Source of the DNA: Oscillospiraceae bacterium
GTDB taxonomy: Bacteria > Bacillota > Clostridia > Oscillospirales > CAG-272
NCBI GenBank assembly: GCA_015063305.1
Contig: SVUJ01000001.1
Location: forward strand, 107,070 to 171,069
Reading direction: 5' to 3'
DNA: 64,000 nucleotides
In this document: positions 35,079 through 42,312 of the stretch, piece by piece
Position numbering within the stretch: position 1 is the first letter of the stretch
How the letters are laid out: each line of letters begins with the position of its first letter
Position numbers and translations under genes: made by a program
The notes under the pieces: model-generated
Told to the model about the DNA's origin: nothing
Database searches by the model: none
The model's input: only the letters and a program-made list of their open reading frames with translations

Positions 35079-37721
35079 ATGCAGTGGACATCTTTAAATG
35101 AGCTCAGAGAAAAATATCTTTCCTTCTTTGAATCGAAGGGACATCTCAGACTCAATTCTTTCCCGTTGGTTCCCATCAACGACAAATCTCTTCTTTTGAT
35201 AAATTCGGGAATGGCTCCGATGAAAAAATATTTTACAGGCGAGGAAGTGCCGCCCCGCAGCCGCGTGACGACCTGCCAGAAGTGTATCCGTACGCCCGAC
35301 CTTGAGCGTGTGGGTCATACCGCGCGTCACGGTACGTATTTTGAGATGCTTGGCAACTTCTCGTTTGGCGATTATTTTAAGGATCAGGCTATACCGTGGG
35401 CGTGGGAGTTTCTCACCGAAACACTCGAGATCCCCACAGACCTTCTCTGGCCCTCTATATACGAGAATGACGAGGAAGCCTTTGAGATATGGAGCAAGAA
35501 GATCGGCGTTCCCACAGAGCATATAGTTCGCCTCGGTAAGGCGGATAACTTCTGGGAGCACGGCTCAGGTCCTTGCGGACCTTGCTCCGAAATATATTTC
35601 GACCGCGGAGAAAAATACGGCTGCGGCTCGCCCGACTGTAAGCCCGGCTGCGACTGCGACAGATTTATGGAGATATGGAACAACGTATTCACTCAGTTCA
35701 GTAACGACGGAAACGGAAATTATACCGAGCTTGAGCAGAAGAACATAGATACCGGTATGGGTCTTGAGCGTCTTGCCTGTGTTATGCAGGGAGTGGACAA
35801 CCTTTTTGAGGTAGACACCGTGAGAAAGATACTCAACACGGTCTGCGCTATCGCGGGTAAGGAATACGGCGCTGATGCCGATGATGACGTTTCGATAAGA
35901 GTTATCACCGACCACATCAGAGGCGCTACCTTTATGATATCCGACGGAGTTATCCCCTCGAACGAGGGCAGAGGCTACGTGCTCCGCAGAATACTCCGCA
36001 GAGCTTGCCGTCACGGAAAGCTCCTCGGAATAAACAGAGCATTCCTCACCGAGCTTTGCGAGGTGGTGATAGGCGAGAATATCTCGGCGTACCCCGAGCT
36101 CGGAGAGAAGAAGAGCTATATAATAAAGGTCATTGAGAACGAGGAAACGAGATTTGACGCGACGATAGACGCGGGACTTAATATCCTTTCGGGTATGATA
36201 GCCGATGCTATCGCCGAGAACAAGACGGTTATCGGCGGCGAGGACGTCTTCAAGCTTTACGACACGTTCGGCTTCCCGATAGACCTCACAAGAGAGATAG
36301 TTGCCGAGAAGGGACTTTCGATAGACGAGGATACCTTCGTAACTCTTATGAACGCTCAGAAGAGCAGAGCGAGAGCGGCAAGAGGAAATATCGGCGGTTG
36401 GGACGAATCCTCAAAGCAGATGCTTGCCGACCTCCCTAAGACCGAATTCGTTGGATACGACAGCTTTGCAAGTGACGCAAAGGTCCTTGCTATCATAGTA
36501 GAGGACGAGGACGGTGCGCGTACCGTTGACGAGATAAGCGAGGGAGATTTCACTCTCGTGCTTGACAAGACACCCTTCTACGGAGAGGGCGGCGGTCAGG
36601 TGGGTGACAGCGGAGCGCTCAAGGCAGATGGCCTTGAGATAGCCGTTATTGACACCAAGAAGACCGACGGAGTATATCTGCACATCTGCTCACTCGTAAG
36701 CGGAGCGGTAAAGGTTGGAGATGGCGTTTCGGCAGAGCTTGATGCCGACAGACGCCGCGCTATAATGAGAGCTCACTCCTGCGCACACATTCTTCAGGCG
36801 GCGCTTCGCGAGGTGCTTGGAAACCACGTTGAGCAGGCGGGCTCTTACGTTGAGGGCGACCACGTTCGCTTCGACTTCACTCACTTTGCGGCTATGACCA
36901 AGGAAGAGCTTGCGGCTGTTGAGGCTATAGTCAACGCGAATATACTTCTCGGAGAGCAGATATCCATGACCGAGATGCCTATAGACGAGGCTAAGAAGCT
37001 TGGCGCTATGGCACTCTTCGGCGAGAAGTACGGAAGCCTTGTAAGAGTTGTAAGAATGGGTGATATCTCTATAGAGTTCTGCGGCGGTACTCACCTTGAT
37101 AACACCGCGAAGATAGGAATGTTCAAGATAGCGTCCGAGTCCTCTGTGGCGGCGGGCGTGAGAAGAATAGAGGCGAAGACGGGACTTGGAGTTCTCGCTC
37201 TTATCGCCGAGCAGCAGAAGCTGATAAACGATGCGGCATCGGAGCTTAAGGCGCAGAATCCCGCAGACCTCTGCAAGAGAGCGGCGGCTGTTCAGGAAGA
37301 GCTTCGCGCCTCTAAGCGAGAGATAGACGCGCTCAATTCCAAGCTCGCGGCATCAAAGCTCGGAGATATTCTTTCGGGCGCTGTAGAGGTGGGAACGGTA
37401 CGTCTTGTGCGCGCAAGCTTCGAGGATATGCAGCTTGACGCGGCACGCGCGCTTGCTGACGACCTGAAGGCTAACCACGCCGACGTTGTTGCCGTACTCG
37501 CTGTAAACGCGGGCGGAAAGCTCAACTTTATCGCTGTTGCGGGTAAGGCTGCCGTTGCGGCGGGCGTACACGCCGGAAAGCTGGTTGGAGCTGTTGCGGC
37601 TGTAACAGGCGGAAAGGGCGGCGGACGTCCCGACAACGCTATGGCGGGCGGCGCGGACGCGACCAAGATATCCGAGGCGCTTGAATCTGCCGAGGCGACC
37701 CTTAAGGGAATGATAAAGTAA
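35079..37721 (+). CDS. alaS: Alanine--tRNA ligase
   Basis: An 880-residue class II aminoacyl-tRNA synthetase. The catalytic domain begins WTSLNELREKYLSFFESKGH, with motif 2 residues in VTTCQKCIRTPDLERVG. The editing domain has the HxxxH-type metal site (RAHSCAHILQAAL) and CGGTHLDNT. A coiled coil and a glycine-rich C-Ala domain (GGKGGGRPDNAMAGG) complete it. Length is normal. A terminator hairpin follows. Confidence 0.98.
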   Translation: MQWTSLNELREKYLSFFESKGHLRLNSFPLVPINDKSLLLINSGMAPMKKYFTGEEVPPRSRVTTCQKCIRTPDLERVGHTARHGTYFEMLGNFSFGDYFKDQAIPWAWEFLTETLEIPTDLLWPSIYENDEEAFEIWSKKIGVPTEHIVRLGKADNFWEHGSGPCGPCSEIYFDRGEKYGCGSPDCKPGCDCDRFMEIWNNVFTQFSNDGNGNYTELEQKNIDTGMGLERLACVMQGVDNLFEVDTVRKILNTVCAIAGKEYGADADDDVSIRVITDHIRGATFMISDGVIPSNEGRGYVLRRILRRACRHGKLLGINRAFLTELCEVVIGENISAYPELGEKKSYIIKVIENEETRFDATIDAGLNILSGMIADAIAENKTVIGGEDVFKLYDTFGFPIDLTREIVAEKGLSIDEDTFVTLMNAQKSRARAARGNIGGWDESSKQMLADLPKTEFVGYDSFASDAKVLAIIVEDEDGARTVDEISEGDFTLVLDKTPFYGEGGGQVGDSGALKADGLEIAVIDTKKTDGVYLHICSLVSGAVKVGDGVSAELDADRRRAIMRAHSCAHILQAALREVLGNHVEQAGSYVEGDHVRFDFTHFAAMTKEELAAVEAIVNANILLGEQISMTEMPIDEAKKLGAMALFGEKYGSLVRVVRMGDISIEFCGGTHLDNTAKIGMFKIASESSVAAGVRRIEAKTGLGVLALIAEQQKLINDAASELKAQNPADLCKRAAAVQEELRASKREIDALNSKLAASKLGDILSGAVEVGTVRLVRASFEDMQLDAARALADDLKANHADVVAVLAVNAGGKLNFIAVAGKAAVAAGVHAGKLVGAVAAVTGGKGGGRPDNAMAGGADATKISEALESAEATLKGMIK

Positions 37722-37738
37722 GATATAAAAAGATATAG

Positions 37739-37766
37739 GGGGCGTTAGAAAACGCCCCTTAAATTT
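37739..37766 (+). terminator. Terminator after alaS
   Basis: GGGGCGTT (37739-37746) pairs with AACGCCCC (37751-37758) around a 4-nt loop, then TTAAATTTAT. It lies 17 bases past the stop. Confidence 0.65.
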
Positions 37767-37904
37767 ATGTAATATTTATTTGTTGCTATGAAATCGTTTT
37801 TTGAAAAATGGACCGGCGTCCTCGATGGTCCATAAATATTTACAAAAAGGGCAGAGGATTTTTGCGCTGTTGTTCTTAACGGAGAGATTGCAAGCACAAA
37901 ATTT

Positions 37905-37930
37905 CGGCAGAAGGACTTTTCTTTCTGCCG
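37905..37930. other. Hairpin upstream of the broken nuclease gene
   Basis: CGGCAGAA (37905-37912) pairs with TTCTGCCG (37923-37930). The corresponding hairpin in the other arm (40293-40318) has CGGCAGAG/CTCTGCCG, a paired change that keeps the stem. Confidence 0.65.
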
Positions 37931-37970
37931 ATTTTGTGATATAATGGAAACAATGAGCATGGGAGTAAAT

Positions 37971-38174
37971 ATGTCACTTGAGTATAACGAAAAGAATATT
38001 ACTCTTGCCAAAAATCTGCGCAAAAATGCGACACCGCAGGAAAATCATTTGTGGTACGATTTGAGGGTAATTTGTTTTATAAACATACAAATCGACACAA
38101 ACTTTCGTGGTGTCTGCGAGTATATCGATGCCGTCGTAAAAGCCTCCCTCCGAGAGGGAGGGGGACCGCCTTAG
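37971..38174 (+). pseudogene. Internally deleted DUF559 endonuclease gene
   Basis: The first 31 codons (MSLEYNEKNITLAKNLRKNA and on to HLWYDL) match the intact copy at 39872-40249, and the last 28 or so codons (INIQIDTNFRGVCEYIDAVV, then SLREGGGPP) match its end. The central 60-plus residues holding the catalytic DFYCHK and IEIDGSQH motifs are missing. It is therefore predicted inactive although still in frame. The last codons are repeat-encoded, as in the intact gene. Confidence 0.85.
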
Positions 38175-38273
38175 CGGTGGAAGGAGCCTGCGTGACTTAA
38201 AAATTGCGATAATTTCACTGTAACGCACTCTCCCTCAGTCGCCGTTGGCGACAGCTCCCTCCCGGAGGGAGCC
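38141..38273. repeat. REPIN-like element, family C copy 3
   Basis: CCTCCCTCCGAGAGGGAGGGGGACCGCC followed by the spacer and CTCAGTCGCC..GGCGACAGCTCCCTCC. It provides the last residues and the TAG stop of the broken nuclease frame. Confidence 0.82.
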
Positions 38274-38413
38274 TATATACACGCTCGCGCATCTTCAAGG
38301 GTATGGACTTTGCCCGATGCGTTTGTAATACAAATGCGAAACTAGCGATAAAACAGAACGATAAATAAGAATTTACCAACCAATCTCAAACAATACGATA
38401 GGAGGAAACGAGT

Positions 38414-39112
38414 GTGCGTTATTTTAGATATAAGAATACTGACAAAAATGTTAATAATGCACTTAAAGAGCAATATAAAACCTTGACCGAAGATGAAAAA
38501 CGTAGATTTCGCAAGAAAAAACGTTTGGAAAAATTCAGCACAATAGTCACCCTTACCATTTTTATTTGCTGCATGATTGCCGAAATATTTCTTCTCAAAT
38601 CAATTCCAGTGCCTAATCACATACTCTTAGAAGCTCTTGTTATTGTCGGCAAAGTCATTGTTGGTTTTGTTTTGTTAATTGTCAGTGCCGGTTTAACAGC
38701 TATATTGGTAACTCCTTTGTGGAAAAAGGTTGAAACATTTGATATCCCCTTGATGAAGAAAGAGATTTTTTCAAAAGCTTGCAAGCATTTGCGCGATTAT
38801 TACCATTTGCAAGAACCCTATATCATAACCAAGTGCTTTGAGGCAACAGACAAGAACTTCCAAAATCACGATGTGTGTATTTTTGTTGTCGGAGACGAGT
38901 TGCGAATTACTACAGATTTAATTCAAGGATTTCTTCATGGTGAAAGAGATTTAGGGTGTTATGCGTTTAAAAAAGAGGAAATCACGCTGTTAAAACGAAA
39001 TAATGGAAACCATTTAGTCGCCGAGTTGAGAACAGATGACACTGTATTTCTACTGGGTTATCGTGCAAAAAGATTTATAGATAACTTCTTTATTTCAAAG
39101 ACAGTTTGCTAA
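38414..39112 (+). CDS. Uncharacterised membrane protein in the inverted-repeat island
   Basis: 232 residues, family not recognised. The N-terminal 38 residues are charged (TLTEDEKRRFRKKKRLEK), followed by two membrane helices (about 40-60 and 70-98) and a cytosolic C-terminal domain of about 130 residues with alternating beta and helix. The start is GTG 38414 with AGGAGG 8 bases before it. Codon use and base composition are markedly AT-rich compared with alaS or nth, suggesting recent acquisition. A terminator follows. It faces the second island gene. Confidence 0.75.
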   Translation: MRYFRYKNTDKNVNNALKEQYKTLTEDEKRRFRKKKRLEKFSTIVTLTIFICCMIAEIFLLKSIPVPNHILLEALVIVGKVIVGFVLLIVSAGLTAILVTPLWKKVETFDIPLMKKEIFSKACKHLRDYYHLQEPYIITKCFEATDKNFQNHDVCIFVVGDELRITTDLIQGFLHGERDLGCYAFKKEEITLLKRNNGNHLVAELRTDDTVFLLGYRAKRFIDNFFISKTVC

Positions 39113-39138
39113 ATTCCAATTTATCTAACAGAATAAAA

Positions 39139-39178
39139 GAACCCCGACAGATTTTTGAAAGTCTGTCGGGGATTTGTT
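39139..39178. terminator. Terminator between the two convergent island genes
   Basis: ACCCCGACAGA and TCTGTCGGGG form a 10-bp stem with an A-run before and a TTTGTTT run after, so it can serve both the 38414 gene and the convergent 39187 gene. Confidence 0.8.
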
Positions 39179-39186
39179 TAAGTAAT

Positions 39187-39678
39187 TCAATCCGTGTTAT
39201 TGTTTTTCCATTTCCTGATTTTATTGACATTCGAGGAACTTAAACACCAAATTATATATTTTTTGTTATCAACTGTTTTTATAGTTACCTTATTGGAAGA
39301 ACCGCCTTTGCCGTGAACCAACTTAGAATTTATGGATTTAATGTGACTTTTGTATATTGAACTAATTCCAGCCCGTATAAGCCAATCTTGCGAAAGATAC
39401 AATGTTGCTTCTAGCCTAATAACATTATCGTCATTAAACTGCACCCCATACAGTTGTTCTTGCATTTTGATCATCTTTTTGAAGCGAATAGTGTATAACG
39501 AGGCGATTGCAACACATATAGCAGCAATTACAAAAGGTGCAAATGCAATCAAAGTGTCTTTCGGTATGACATCATATATCAGTGATACGATAAATGAGGG
39601 GATAAATCCAATGCTTGCACAAAAGAAAGCTAACAGGCAATTCCGTCTGTTGTAGATATGAATGTATTTGTTTATCAT
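39187..39678 (-). CDS. Uncharacterised small membrane protein in the inverted-repeat island
   Basis: 163 residues, family not recognised. Two N-terminal membrane helices (about 14-35 and 43-65) are followed by a soluble domain rich in lysine, serine and asparagine. The general plan (two helices, then a small beta-rich domain) resembles the neighbour at 38414, but no sequence similarity is evident. It is AT-rich. AAAGGAG lies 7 bases before the start. Function unknown. Confidence 0.7.
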   Translation of the reverse strand: MINKYIHIYNRRNCLLAFFCASIGFIPSFIVSLIYDVIPKDTLIAFAPFVIAAICVAIASLYTIRFKKMIKMQEQLYGVQFNDDNVIRLEATLYLSQDWLIRAGISSIYKSHIKSINSKLVHGKGGSSNKVTIKTVDNKKYIIWCLSSSNVNKIRKWKNNNTD

Positions 39679-39771
39679 AAAAGCTCCTTTCTGTTTGTCG
39701 CAAATTTCACATTTGCGTTACAAAGGTACCAGGCAAAGCCCATACCCTTGAAGATGCGCGAGCGTGTATAT

Positions 39772-39904
39772 AGGCTCCCTCCGGGAGGGAGCTGTCGCCA
39801 ACGGCGACTGAGGGAGAGAGCGTTACAGTGAAATTATCACAATTTTTAAGTCACACAGGCTCCTTCCACCGCTAAGGCGGTCCCCCTCCCTCTCGGAGGG
39901 AGGA
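39772..39904. repeat. REPIN-like element, family C copy 4
   Basis: Same element as 38141-38273 in opposite orientation. It supplies the 3' end of the intact DUF559 gene on the minus strand. Confidence 0.82.
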
Positions 39905-40249
39905 TTTTACGACGGCGTCGATATATTCGCAGACACCACGAAAGTTTGTGTTGATTTGACGGTTTGTAAATCTGATTAATTTCAGATCGTATCCTTCAAG
40001 GATTTCAGTTCGGAAATCGTCTTTTTGTCTGCCTTCTTCGGTGTAATGCTGCGAGCCATCAATTTCTATGATCAATTTTGCTTTATGACAATAAAAGTCT
40101 GCGATAAAATTATCGATTGCTTTTTGGCGTTGAAATCTTACTTCGTATTTCGATAAAAAATCATACCATAAATGATTTTCTTGGGGTGTTGCGTTTTTGC
40201 GTAGATTTTTGGCAAGAGTAATATTATTTTCGTTATAATCAAGTGACAT
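39872..40249 (-). CDS. DUF559 (Vsr-like PD-(D/E)XK) endonuclease-domain protein
   Basis: 125 residues. The DUF559 core is complete: NLRKNATPQENHLWYDFL, RFQRQKAIDNFIADFYC (catalytic Asp) and LIIEIDGSQHYTEEG (Glu-x-Asp with the family GSQH), then LIRFTNRQI. The fold is related to very-short-patch repair endonucleases; most family members have no tested function. The final SLREGGGPP and the stop codon come from the family C repeat, so gene and repeat are physically fused. A promoter and hairpin lie upstream. Confidence 0.88.
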   Translation of the reverse strand: MSLDYNENNITLAKNLRKNATPQENHLWYDFLSKYEVRFQRQKAIDNFIADFYCHKAKLIIEIDGSQHYTEEGRQKDDFRTEILEGYDLKLIRFTNRQINTNFRGVCEYIDAVVKSSLREGGGPP

Positions 40250-40278
40250 AGCTACTTCTCCAAAATTTCACTATATCC

Positions 40279-40307
40279 ATTATAACACAAATCGGCAGAG
40301 GGAACAA
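40279..40307 (-). promoter_or_regulatory. Promoter of the DUF559 gene
   Basis: On the minus strand TTGTTC (40307-40302), a 17-bp spacer and TATAAT (40284-40279). The -35 lies inside the loop of the hairpin at 40293-40318. Confidence 0.65.
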
Positions 40308-40391
40308 TACCTCTGCCGAAATTTGTAGAGAGCCGTGTATCTGCATAGATTCTCCGTTAAGGACAACCGCGAAAAGCCCTATGTCTTTTAA

Positions 40392-41042
40392 TTATATGTG
40401 TTTGTAATGCTCGCAAAATTCTTTTATCGGGCATTCGTGGCACTTCGGGGAGCGCGCGGTGCAGGTATCTCTGCCAAACTGAACTATTCGGTGGCAAAAA
40501 TCCGATTGCTCCTCGGTGGGGATAAGCTCGGACATTATCCTCTCGGTCTTCAGCGGGTCTTTTACACTCTCGGGGTACATTCCGAGTCTGCCGCATATCC
40601 TTATACAATGCGTGTCGGCAACGATGCCGCCCTTGCCGTATATATCTCCAAGCAAAAGATTGGCTATCTTTCGTCCCACGCCGGGCAGAGCGAGCAGATC
40701 GTCCATATTGTCGGGAACGGCGCTGTCAAAGCTATCCCTGATTATGGTACAGGCTTCCTTGATGCTCTTTGCCTTGGTTCGGTAAAGTCCGCAGGGGCGA
40801 ACAAGCTCTTCTATCTCCGAAAGCTCACCGTCCGCCATAGCCTCAAGCGTTGGAAAACGGGCGAAAAGCTCACGGCACACTATATTCACCCTCGCGTCGG
40901 TGCATTGCGCCGAAAGGCGCGCCATAACAAGGAGCTTCCAGGGCTCACCCCCGTATTCAAGGGCGCAGAGCGCCTCGGGGTAGAGCTCCGCCAAGCGCTC
41001 GGTTATGAGCGCCATTCTTTTTTTCTTTTCGTTCTTATTCAT
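40392..41042 (-). CDS. nth: Endonuclease III (DNA glycosylase/AP lyase)
   Basis: A 216-residue base-excision-repair enzyme for oxidised pyrimidines. The helix-hairpin-helix LPGVGRKIANLLL carries the catalytic lysine, ADTHC carries the catalytic aspartate, and C-x6-C-x2-C-x5-C (CTARSPKCHECPIKEFC) binds a [4Fe-4S] cluster. ATG 41042 is preferred (AGAGAGA upstream); GTG 41057 is also in frame. It overlaps the end of proB by eight bases, so the two are probably one transcript. Confidence 0.95.
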   Translation of the reverse strand: MNKNEKKKRMALITERLAELYPEALCALEYGGEPWKLLVMARLSAQCTDARVNIVCRELFARFPTLEAMADGELSEIEELVRPCGLYRTKAKSIKEACTIIRDSFDSAVPDNMDDLLALPGVGRKIANLLLGDIYGKGGIVADTHCIRICGRLGMYPESVKDPLKTERIMSELIPTEEQSDFCHRIVQFGRDTCTARSPKCHECPIKEFCEHYKHI

Positions 41043-41853
41043 TTTCTCTCTTTTCACGCAAGGATTTGTCTGCCTTGAAGTAAGTTCCTATGTGTCCGCC
41101 GTCAAGCAGAACGTAGAGTATCTCGGGGTCTTGACCGTTGATTATAAACATAGGTATTCCGCAGTCGTTTACTATCTTTGCGGCGTTGAGCTTGGCTATC
41201 ATTCCGCCCGTGCCCCTGTCAGTGCCCGCTCCGCCCGCGATAGAGTAAAGCTCGTCGGTTATGCCGTCGACCTTGGTTATAAGCTTTGCCGAGGGATTCT
41301 TTCTGGGGTCGGAATCGTAAAGTCCGTCAACGTCCGACATATTTATCAGAAGATCGGCGTGGCAGACCTTCGCTATGTAGGCAGAGAGGATATCATTTCC
41401 GCCGAACTTGGTGAGCTCGTCGGTCGATATGGCGTCGTTCTCGTTTACTATCGGGATACAGTGCATAGCAAGCAGACGGTCAAAGGTATTCTCGGCAGCC
41501 GCGCGGCGCACGGGGTTATCGAGAACGTCCTTAGTCATAAGTATCTGCGCCACGGTGTGGCCGTAGACAGAGAAGAATTGATCATAAAGCTTCATAAGCT
41601 CACTCTGACCGATAGAGGAGAGCGCCTGCTTTTCCTCGGGAGTAGAGGGAATATGACCGTATCCGCTCTTCGCAACGCCCGCGCTGACTGCTCCCGATGA
41701 TACGAGCACCATCTCTATGCCCGAGTTCTTCATATCGGATATCACCTTTACGAGCGACTGTATCCTTCGCAGATTAAGGTGTCCCGTTGAGTGTGTGAGG
41801 GTGGAAGTACCCACTTTAACAACTATTCTTTTGCAATCTCTTAAATAAGCCAT
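41035..41853 (-). CDS. proB: Glutamate 5-kinase
   Basis: A 272-residue first enzyme of proline synthesis, phosphorylating glutamate. It has VVKVGTSTLTH at the N-terminus, LVSSGAVSAG, ENDAIS and the GTGGMIAKLNAA segment of the amino-acid-kinase fold. The C-terminal PUA domain of E. coli ProB is absent, as in many Firmicutes. proA is not adjacent, which is unusual because proBA usually pair. Confidence 0.95.
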   Translation of the reverse strand: MAYLRDCKRIVVKVGTSTLTHSTGHLNLRRIQSLVKVISDMKNSGIEMVLVSSGAVSAGVAKSGYGHIPSTPEEKQALSSIGQSELMKLYDQFFSVYGHTVAQILMTKDVLDNPVRRAAAENTFDRLLAMHCIPIVNENDAISTDELTKFGGNDILSAYIAKVCHADLLINMSDVDGLYDSDPRKNPSAKLITKVDGITDELYSIAGGAGTDRGTGGMIAKLNAAKIVNDCGIPMFIINGQDPEILYVLLDGGHIGTYFKADKSLREKRENE

Positions 41854-41994
41854 AATTTTTTACAATCTTTCTGTTAAAATTTTGATAAAACTCTTTAAAA
41901 ATAAGAAAAAGTGTATTATAATATAGATAATAAATAATTATACAACACATTTCGTCTTTTTTCAAGTACAAAAATCAAATTGGAGGACACTCTG

Positions 41995-42312
41995 ATGAAA
42001 CAAAAATACACGATAACCGTTGCCGACGTTGAAATGAACGTTATAAGCGATGAGTCTGCCGAGGCGGTAGAGGCGCTTGTAGGCATAGTTGACAGAAAAA
42101 TGAGAGAGATAGCCCTTATGAGCAAGAGCTGCTCAAAGACAGAGGCGGCGCTTTTGTGCGCGCTTGACTACTGCTCGGAGAGGATCAAAACACAGAGAAA
42201 GCTTAAGGCGCTTGAGTCCAAGCTTGCCCTGACCGAGACCGCGGTGGACGAGCTTGAGCTTGAGAACGAGCGCTTGCGCCGTGAGCTTGAATTGATAAGA
42301 GGCAGAGATTGA
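41995..42312 (+). CDS. zapA: Cell division protein ZapA
   Basis: A 105-residue FtsZ-ring stabiliser. The N-terminal globular domain (YTITVADVEMNVISDESAE) is followed by a long coiled coil (LKALESKLALTETAVDELELENERLRREL). ATG 41995 has GGAGG 8 bases upstream. Its stop overlaps the start of the U32 peptidase (TGATG), a pairing often seen in Firmicutes. Confidence 0.9.
   Translation: MKQKYTITVADVEMNVISDESAEAVEALVGIVDRKMREIALMSKSCSKTEAALLCALDYCSERIKTQRKLKALESKLALTETAVDELELENERLRRELELIRGRD

Larger units (their letters stand above)
37860..38315. repeat. Left inverted arm of the DUF559/REPIN island
   Basis: From TTTTGCGCTGTTG through the hairpin, the promoter, the broken nuclease frame and the family C element to GGGTATGGACTTTGCCC, this segment is the reverse complement, with divergence and one large deletion, of 39731-40375. 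Together the arms enclose 38316-39730. Confidence 0.8.
39731..40375. repeat. Right inverted arm of the DUF559/REPIN island
   Basis: Reverse-complement counterpart of 37860-38315, with an intact nuclease gene. The innermost homology is GGCAAAGCCCATACCCTTG (39733-39751). The outermost is around 40350-40375 (CCGTTAAGGACAACCGCGAAAA). Confidence 0.8.

Noticed and set aside
37971..38174. Functional small protein from the left DUF559 copy
   Set aside because: It lacks the whole catalytic centre, and alignment to the intact copy shows an internal deletion; it is treated as a pseudogene.
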